In this document: one piece after another, positions 21,437 to 26,619 of the stretch | How the letters are laid out: each line of letters opens with the position of its first letter | Position numbering within the stretch: the stretch's first letter is position 1 | Assembly (NCBI GenBank): GCA_964614345.1 | Contig: CAZTLP010000015.1 | Span: forward strand, 1-26,619 | Length of the DNA stretch: 26,619 nucleotides | Direction: 5' to 3' | Source of the DNA: AEGEAN-183 sp964614345 | GTDB lineage: Bacteria; Pseudomonadota; Gammaproteobacteria; Magnimaribacterales; Magnimaribacteraceae | Translations under genes and position numbers: made by a program | Notes under the pieces: model-generated | Database searches by the model: none | What the model was told of the DNA's origin: nothing | What the model saw: the letters and a program-made list of their open reading frames with translations, nothing else

Positions 21437-23796
21437 TAACCTAGTGTTCTTCTAATTTCTTTCTTTTCAAACACTTCAATCTTATCGCCAACTTTTACAT
21501 CTGAATAATTTTCTATCCCTATTCCACATTCAGTACCAGTTGATACCTCAGAGGCATCATCTTTAAATCTACGAAGAGAGTCTAAAAAACCTTCAAATAT
21601 AACAATGTCATCTCTGATTACCCTTGCGAACTGATTTACTTTTATTGTCCCGTCGATGACCATTGAACCAGCTATCATGCCGAACTTTGGTGATTTAAAA
21701 GTATCTTTTACTTCGGCTGTTCCTAAAATTTCTTCCTTTATTTCAGGTTCCAGTTCACCTTCTATTATTTCCTTTACTCCGTCTAAAAGATCATAAATTA
21801 TTCCGTAGTAAGAAATATTGATGGATTCAGATTCAGCAAGCTTCTTGGAAGGACTATCAGCTCTAACATTAAAACCAATAATTGAAGAATTAGTTGTCAT
21901 TGCCAGATTTACATCATTAGTATTTATTGCGCCTACTGAATCATGAACAACATTTAGTTTTACTTCCTCAGATTCAAAGTTTTTTAATGAACCCAGTATT
22001 GCTTCGAGAGAACCATAAGTATCGGCCTTAATAAGTAAATTAAGGGTTTTTGTGCTAGTTAATTCAGAATCAAACAATGACTCCAAATTAGTTATTTGTT
22101 GTCTTGCCAGTCTGGCTTCTCTTGCTTTCTTAGATCTTTCAGTCGAAATTTCTTTTGCCATCTTTTCACTTGTTACAACAACAAAATCCTCACCTGCTTT
22201 AGGGGGTGTATCTAAACCACTTATTAATACAGGTACTGAAGGACAAGCAGATTTAAGAGATGCAGAGTTCTCGTCCATTAAGCTCCTTATTTTTTTAGTT
22301 TGTTCTCCTACTAGCATCATGTCTCCTATTTCTAAGGTCCCTTCTTGTACTAGGACTGTTGCTACAGCCCCTTTACCTTTCTCTATGCTAGAGTCTAAAA
22401 CTATCCCGTGAGCAGGGCCCTGATGATAGGCCTTTAATTCAAGCACTTCTGCTTCTAATGAAACTGCTTCTAATAACGAATCAACCCCATCACCTTTTAG
22501 GGCTGAAATTTCGATGAATTGGATATTTCCTCCCCATTCATCTGGAACAAGATCTTTAGCAGAGAGCTCATTCTTTACTCTCTCTATATCCGACCCTTCA
22601 AGGTCAATTTTATTAACAGCTACAATGATAGGAACTTCGGCAGCATTTGCATGACTGATTGCCTCTTCCGTTTGCGGTTGAAGACCGTCATCCGCTGCAA
22701 CTACCAAGATAACAATGTCTGTAGAGTTAGCTCCTCTGGCTCTTACTTCACTAAAAGCTGCGTGGCCAGGGGTGTCAATAAATGTCATGTTTCCATATTT
22801 TGTTTCAGCTTGATAAGCCCCTATCTTTTGAGTAATGCCTCCTTCTTCTAAATTGGTCACATTACTATTTCGAATTGAGTCTAAAAGAGTAGTCTTACCA
22901 TGATCTACATGACCTAAAACAGAGATAACTGGATTTCTAGCTTCTTGTTTACCCTCATAGGAAACCAATTGATCTAACTTATCTTCAGCCAATTCTTCTT
23001 GAGCTGGTTCAGCCTTATGCCCCATTTCCTCAATAACCAAGATAGCTGTATCTTGGTCTAAGGTTTGGTTCACAGTTGCCATCACTCCCATATCCATCAA
23101 TTTTTTTACTACTTCAGAAGATTTTACGGAAATTTCTTTCGCCAAATCACTGACGCTTATAGCTTCAGGGATCTTCACATCTTTAACAACAAACTCAACT
23201 GGTTTTTCAAATCTGTGTTCAGAAATCTTGCCTTCTTCTTTGCTAAGGAACTGTTCGCCCTCAAGTTCTTTGAGCTCTTTTTTTGAAACAACTACCTTAT
23301 CTTTCTGAGCCCTCTTTTTCTTTTCTATTATTTTAGGCGTTACAGAAGGTTTTGTTCTTTTAACTACAGTTTGAGAAGACTTAGGCTTCCTTTTAACAGA
23401 GACTTTCTTTTCAGATTCTCTTTGTCTTCTTTCTTCTTCTGATTTCTTAAATTCCTCTCCTTCTATTCTCTTTTTCTCTATTTCGTCGAAATCAATTCTC
23501 TTAGAATCATCTTTTACACCTTCTTCAATTTCAGTAGTTGTAATTTTTTTTCGCTTTATAGCTATTGTGGTTTGTTTTTCTGCACTTTCTGGAGACTTTT
23601 TCTTTTTTAAAGAGATTGTCTTGGGGGCTTTGTCTTGTTGGCCTTTTAAAAAATCTAGAAGTATTTTTTTGTCTTGGTCTGTAACTAAATCGGAAGATAG
23701 AGTTTGATTTAGTCCTGCCTCTTTCATTTGTGACAGAATATTCTCTTCTGGAGTTCCTAAGATCTTAGCTAACTCTTTGACTGAAATATCTTTCAT
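21436..23796 (-). CDS. infB: Translation initiation factor IF-2
   Basis: IF-2 is the GTPase that brings initiator fMet-tRNA to the 30S subunit and promotes subunit joining. At 786 residues it is shorter than E. coli IF-2 (890), by a reduced N-terminal region. Residues 1-52 are an IF2_N domain (VKELAKILGTPEENILSQMK), then a charged Lys/Glu linker to about 205, then a second IF2_N-like domain (212-262). G1 GHVDHGKT is at 295-302, G3 is FIDTPGHAAF, and G4 is VAVNKIDLEG. Domains II, C1 and C2 follow, with the fMet-binding C2 carrying GTECGIGIENYSDVKVGD near the end. Between nusA (6-base gap) and rbfA. Confidence 0.98.
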   Translation of the reverse strand: MKDISVKELAKILGTPEENILSQMKEAGLNQTLSSDLVTDQDKKILLDFLKGQQDKAPKTISLKKKKSPESAEKQTTIAIKRKKITTTEIEEGVKDDSKRIDFDEIEKKRIEGEEFKKSEEERRQRESEKKVSVKRKPKSSQTVVKRTKPSVTPKIIEKKKRAQKDKVVVSKKELKELEGEQFLSKEEGKISEHRFEKPVEFVVKDVKIPEAISVSDLAKEISVKSSEVVKKLMDMGVMATVNQTLDQDTAILVIEEMGHKAEPAQEELAEDKLDQLVSYEGKQEARNPVISVLGHVDHGKTTLLDSIRNSNVTNLEEGGITQKIGAYQAETKYGNMTFIDTPGHAAFSEVRARGANSTDIVILVVAADDGLQPQTEEAISHANAAEVPIIVAVNKIDLEGSDIERVKNELSAKDLVPDEWGGNIQFIEISALKGDGVDSLLEAVSLEAEVLELKAYHQGPAHGIVLDSSIEKGKGAVATVLVQEGTLEIGDMMLVGEQTKKIRSLMDENSASLKSACPSVPVLISGLDTPPKAGEDFVVVTSEKMAKEISTERSKKAREARLARQQITNLESLFDSELTSTKTLNLLIKADTYGSLEAILGSLKNFESEEVKLNVVHDSVGAINTNDVNLAMTTNSSIIGFNVRADSPSKKLAESESINISYYGIIYDLLDGVKEIIEGELEPEIKEEILGTAEVKDTFKSPKFGMIAGSMVIDGTIKVNQFARVIRDDIVIFEGFLDSLRRFKDDASEVSTGTECGIGIENYSDVKVGDKIEVFEKKEIRRTLG

Positions 23797-23802
23797 CTAT
23801 TC

Positions 23803-25275
23803 CTAACCATCCTCTTTAAACCAGTGTTCCCTAGCTTCCATAATTAAATCAGCTGCAGTTTTTTCATCCAGATCAACTAAGTCTGTTAATTCTTCAACAG
23901 ATAACTCAGCTAAATCCTCTCTAGTCTTAATACCTTTTTGATTTAATTCTAGTGCAAAAGTCATATCCACTGACTTTACAGCCATTAGGTCATCTTCAGT
24001 TTCAGAAGAAATCTCCATAGTTAAGGTCAAAAGAGCTTCTTTAGACCTATTAATTAGAAGTTCAGATATTTCCTCATCAAAGCCTTCTATTTTTTCTAAA
24101 TCTGACTTCTTTGCAGAAGCAATCTGCTCTAATGATGAATATCCTTCATTAACTAAAACATTTGCTAAGTCTTCGTCTACATCTAAATAATCTATAAGAA
24201 CTTGTAAAGAGGCAGAACTACCCTTTTCTTCTTGTCCAGCTTCGTCCTTATCAACTACGTTTAATTTCCAACCAGTAATTAAGCTACATAATCGGACGTT
24301 CTGACCGCTTCTACCTATAGCCTGTGCCAATGAATCTTTATCTACTGCAACTTCCATTGTCTGATTTTCTTCATCTAGGACAATAGAGTCTATTTCAGCA
24401 GGTCCGATCGCATTTATAAGTAACTCAGCAGGATCATCATCCCAAATAACAATATCTAACCTCTCATTGCCTAGTTCGGCTGAAACTGCCTGTACTCTAG
24501 ATCCTCTCATTCCTACACAAGCTCCTACGGGATCAATTCTATTATCATTTGTTTTCACTGCTATTTTGGCTCTAGAACCAGCATCTCTCGCGATAGCTTT
24601 AATCTCTATTACTTGTTCAGCAATTTCTGGAACCTCTAACCTAAATAATTCCCCTACCATTTCAGGACATTTTCGACTTAAAGAAAGTTGAGAACCTCTA
24701 TTTTCTCTTTCCTCTTCTTGCAAGACAGCCCTCAGCCTATCCCCTATTCTATATACCTCACCGGGTATCAGCTCAGTTCTAGGCAGTATAGCTTCTGCTC
24801 CATCTCCTAAATCTACGATTAAAAATTCACGAGTAACTTTTTTTACAGTCCCATTAACTAGCTCTCCAAGGAATGATCTGTACTGATCTACTATTTTGGC
24901 CCTTTCTGCTTCTCTAACTTTTTGAACTATTACCTGTTTTGCAGCTTGGGCAGCTATTCTTCCGAATTCTACATTTTCAACTTTTTCTTCAATTCTTGAT
25001 CCTATTTCAAATTTAGAGTCCTTCTTTTTAGCTTCATCAACCAGAATGTGTAAACCAGAATCTTCAAATTCCTCTTCATCAACAACTTCCCAAAATCTAA
25101 AGGTCTCGTATTCACCTGAAGATTTATCAATGGTAACTTCTATATTAGAAGGTTCTGAATATCTTCTTTTGGTAGCGGTAGCTAATGCTGATTCAATTGC
25201 TTCAAAGATTACCTCTTGAGGTAATCCCTTTTCACCGGAAACTGATTCCGCTACCAATAAAATCTCATTTTGCAT
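23803..25275 (-). CDS. nusA: Transcription termination/antitermination factor NusA
   Basis: NusA binds RNA polymerase and modulates pausing, intrinsic termination and rRNA antitermination. The 490-residue protein has all gammaproteobacterial parts. The NusA_N polymerase-binding domain is at 1-130 (LVAESVSGEKGLPQEVIFEA). The S1 domain is at 135-200 (VNGTVKKVTREFLIVDLGDGAEAILP). KH1 and KH2 follow (DPVGACVGMRGSRVQAVSAELG, IGRSGQNVRLCSLITGW). Two acidic C-terminal repeats at about 360-490 bind the alpha subunit or NusG/lambda-N type partners. It overlaps rimP by 11 bases and precedes infB. Confidence 0.98.
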   Translation of the reverse strand: MQNEILLVAESVSGEKGLPQEVIFEAIESALATATKRRYSEPSNIEVTIDKSSGEYETFRFWEVVDEEEFEDSGLHILVDEAKKKDSKFEIGSRIEEKVENVEFGRIAAQAAKQVIVQKVREAERAKIVDQYRSFLGELVNGTVKKVTREFLIVDLGDGAEAILPRTELIPGEVYRIGDRLRAVLQEEERENRGSQLSLSRKCPEMVGELFRLEVPEIAEQVIEIKAIARDAGSRAKIAVKTNDNRIDPVGACVGMRGSRVQAVSAELGNERLDIVIWDDDPAELLINAIGPAEIDSIVLDEENQTMEVAVDKDSLAQAIGRSGQNVRLCSLITGWKLNVVDKDEAGQEEKGSSASLQVLIDYLDVDEDLANVLVNEGYSSLEQIASAKKSDLEKIEGFDEEISELLINRSKEALLTLTMEISSETEDDLMAVKSVDMTFALELNQKGIKTREDLAELSVEELTDLVDLDEKTAADLIMEAREHWFKEDG

Positions 25276-25729
25276 TTTTTACCTCTGTAAATTCTAAATT
25301 TGCTTTTTCAATTTCTTGAAACCGAATGAAACACTCTTCTTCTTTAATCTTTATACTTAAACCCTTTTTAGAGATTGAAGAAAGAACTCCTTTGACACTC
25401 CTAAATTGGTTTTCTATATCCTTGTATCGAATTTTAATTGTGTATCCTAAATAATTAACATATTGGTCTTCATTGAAGAACTTTCTTTCTATTCCCGGTG
25501 AAGAAACTTCCAGAGTTGAGTTTATAGAATAAGTATTATCAGCCTCTATTACTTTAGATACATGTTTACTAACTTTCTCACAATCTTCTACAGATACTCC
25601 ATTCTCATTATCAATAAATATTCTTAGAGTAGGATTTAAATTACTACCTACTAACTCTATACCCCAAATATCGTACCCTAGGCTTTTAATATCCTCTTTT
25701 ATTAGCGTCTCTATATATTCTTTATCCAT
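25265..25729 (-). CDS. rimP: Ribosome maturation factor RimP
   Basis: RimP assists 30S assembly. The 154-residue protein has the two-domain RimP layout: an alpha/beta N-terminal domain (GYDIWGIELVGSNLNPTLRI, IDNENGVSVEDCEKVSKHV), the signature LEVSSPGIERKF, and a Sm-like C-terminal beta barrel (VKGVLSSISKKGLSIKI). ATG 25729 is 17 bases downstream of the terminator that follows tRNA-fMet, so the first protein gene of the nusA operon begins immediately after that terminator. It overlaps nusA by 11 bases. Confidence 0.96.
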   Translation of the reverse strand: MDKEYIETLIKEDIKSLGYDIWGIELVGSNLNPTLRIFIDNENGVSVEDCEKVSKHVSKVIEADNTYSINSTLEVSSPGIERKFFNEDQYVNYLGYTIKIRYKDIENQFRSVKGVLSSISKKGLSIKIKEEECFIRFQEIEKANLEFTEVKNAK

Positions 25730-25745
25730 TTCTTTCTAACCTAAC

Positions 25746-25768
25746 AAAAAAGCCCTCTAGGGGCTTTT
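25746..25768 (-). terminator. Rho-independent terminator between tRNA-fMet and rimP
   Basis: AAAAGCCC (25748-25755) and GGGCTTTT (25761-25768) form a perfect eight-base-pair stem with a five-base loop, followed on the minus strand by TTTTTTG. It lies four bases after the tRNA 3' end and 17 bases before the rimP start. It can end the tpiA/secG/tRNA transcript or act as an attenuator for the nusA operon. Confidence 0.85.
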
Positions 25769-25771
25769 AGT

Positions 25772-25848
<77 letters not shown>

Positions 25849-25896
25849 ACAAAGCTCGCGAAGTATAGGTCTAGCTATCAAGGCGGTCAAGAAAAT

Positions 25897-25983
25897 TGGT
25901 GCCGAAGAGAGGATTCGAACCTCCACGAGCATAAGCTCACTACCCCCTCAAGGTAGCGTGTCTACCAGTTCCACCACTTCGGC
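25897..25983 (-). tRNA. leuU: tRNA-Leu (anticodon GAG)
   Basis: An 87-base class II tRNA with encoded CCA. The acceptor GCCGAAG pairs with CTTCGGC, with discriminator A. The anticodon stem CTACC/GGTAG encloses loop TTGAGGG with anticodon GAG. The long variable arm TGAGCTTATGCTCG forms a GAGC/GCTC stem. The T arm is GGAGG-TTCGAAT-CCTCT, with one G-U pair. It lies four bases after the secG stop, so it is probably cut from the secG transcript. Same isoacceptor and place as E. coli leuU. Confidence 0.95.
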
Positions 25984-25987
25984 AAGT

Positions 25988-26293
25988 CTATTCGGGTAAA
26001 GAATCGGGTACTATACCTTCATTAGGTAGAATTATTTCTTGCTCTAGTTCTATACCCTTATCCGTAGTTCTAGATTGAAAAGTTAAGTAAAAACTTAGAA
26101 CAAGGAAAATAAGAGATAAAACAGCAGTAATCTTAGCTAATGGACTTAGAGAGCTATTGGGTCCAAACATGGTATTACCTGAACCACCGCCAAAAGCACT
26201 TCCAATATCTGATCCCTTACCTTGTTGAAGTAAAACAAGTGCAATTACCAATACTGCAGTCAAGATATAAAAGAAAATTAATAAAGTTTCCAT
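25988..26293 (-). CDS. secG: Preprotein translocase subunit SecG
   Basis: SecG is the small stimulating subunit of the SecYEG protein-export channel. The 101-residue protein has two membrane helices (about 2-22 and 52-72). The conserved cytoplasmic loop between them reads QQGKGSDIGSAFGGGSGNTMFG, continued here as positions 24-44, with GGGSGNTMFG as the hallmark. An acidic C-terminal tail ends the protein. ATG 26293 has AGGGA eight bases upstream. It lies 16 bases after tpiA and is followed at once by tRNA-Leu, as in many gammaproteobacteria. Confidence 0.95.
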   Translation of the reverse strand: METLLIFFYILTAVLVIALVLLQQGKGSDIGSAFGGGSGNTMFGPNSSLSPLAKITAVLSLIFLVLSFYLTFQSRTTDKGIELEQEIILPNEGIVPDSLPE

Positions 26294-26309
26294 TAATGAT
26301 TCCCTAATT

Positions 26310-26619
26310 TTAGTTATTACTTAAGACAATGTTACAAAATTCTTTATATTGTAAAGAAGCACCACCTATAAGTAACCCCTGTACTCCTTTAATTGAAAGT
26401 ATATCCTTTGAACTTGATGAGTCCACACTACCTCCATAAGATACGCCCAAGAATCCTTCTTTTTGATAAGAAGTTACCTCATCAATTATTTCTTGGTGGA
26501 TTTTATCAATGTAATCTATGTTGGCTGTATTGCCAGTACCTATAGCCCAAACAGGTTCATAAGCTATCATAAATTCGTTTAACTCTACTTTCTTAATTAT
26601 TTTTAGTTGTTGCCTTAAG
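26310..26619 (-). CDS. tpiA: Triosephosphate isomerase, C-terminal part (starts outside the window)
   Basis: TpiA interconverts dihydroxyacetone phosphate and glyceraldehyde 3-phosphate. The frame is open from base 26619 to the TAA at 26310, about 102 residues. The catalytic Glu is in IAYEPVWAIGTG, with loop 6 (WAIGTG) that closes over the substrate. The phosphate-binding GVSYGGSVDSSSSKDI and LLIGGASLQYKEFCNIV complete the barrel. An internal ATG at 26570 is not the real start, because coding similarity continues upstream of it (QQLKIIKKVELNEF). It is the first visible gene of the tpiA-secG-tRNA series. Confidence 0.95.
   Translation of the reverse strand, partial: LRQQLKIIKKVELNEFMIAYEPVWAIGTGNTANIDYIDKIHQEIIDEVTSYQKEGFLGVSYGGSVDSSSSKDILSIKGVQGLLIGGASLQYKEFCNIVLSNN

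Noticed and set aside
22052..23286. Several plus-strand open frames opposite infB
   Set aside because: All are antisense to clear IF-2 coding sequence, with no ribosome binding site or plausible protein character.

Overview
The window is AT-rich, very gene-dense bacterial chromosome. No interval without a gene or RNA reaches 300 bases. Gene content and order are those of a gammaproteobacterium: gatCAB divergent from mreBC; lolB-ispE-tRNA-Gln-prs-rplY-pth-ychF divergent from prfA-prmC-moeB; and tpiA-secG-tRNA-Leu(GAG)-tRNA-fMet-rimP-nusA-infB-rbfA-truB-rpsO-pnp. Low GC, one- to four-base overlaps and tiny spacers suggest a streamlined, probably marine, lineage of the SAR86 type. That placement is an inference from style and synteny, not a phylogenetic result. 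I see no insertion sequence, prophage, CRISPR array or plasmid feature.

Layout. 1-1420 (minus): 5' part of mreC and complete mreB. 1534-4738 (plus): gatC, gatA and gatB, coupled by TAATG junctions. 4727-11235 (minus): one uninterrupted run prfA, prmC, moeB, a GH84-type beta-N-acetylglucosaminidase, an AlkK-like acyl-CoA ligase, a NodN-like MaoC hydratase and a TetR-like regulator. The last four are accessory genes attached to a conserved translation-termination block. 11269-16267 (plus): lolB, ispE, tRNA-Gln(UUG), prs, rplY, pth, ychF and an elongator-type tRNA-Met. 16288-17670 (minus): an alpha/beta-hydrolase and two small paralogous membrane proteins, interleaved with strong rho-independent terminators. 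17792-25729 (minus): the nusA-infB-pnp operon. 25746-26619 (minus): terminator, tRNA-fMet, tRNA-Leu, secG and the 3' part of tpiA.

Most genes serve translation: tRNA amidation (GatCAB), release (PrfA, PrmC), peptidyl-tRNA recycling (Pth), ribosome maturation (RimP, RbfA, YchF), initiation (IF-2), ribosomal proteins (uS15, bL25), tRNA modification (TruB) and RNA turnover or antitermination (PNPase, NusA). Cell envelope functions are MreB/MreC, LolB, IspE and SecG.

The least explained part is 17102-17753. Two roughly 70-residue, two-helix membrane proteins share an ungapped FG-PF-G-TLG-GL core and look like an ancient tandem duplication. The first has a candidate promoter with a hairpin at the predicted mRNA 5' end. 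A strong terminator follows each gene, and the next gene's ribosome binding site starts only a few bases further on. Other points of interest are a U1-U72 mismatch in the initiator tRNA, a signal-less GH84 enzyme in the prfA run, and the absence of hemA from its usual place beside prfA.
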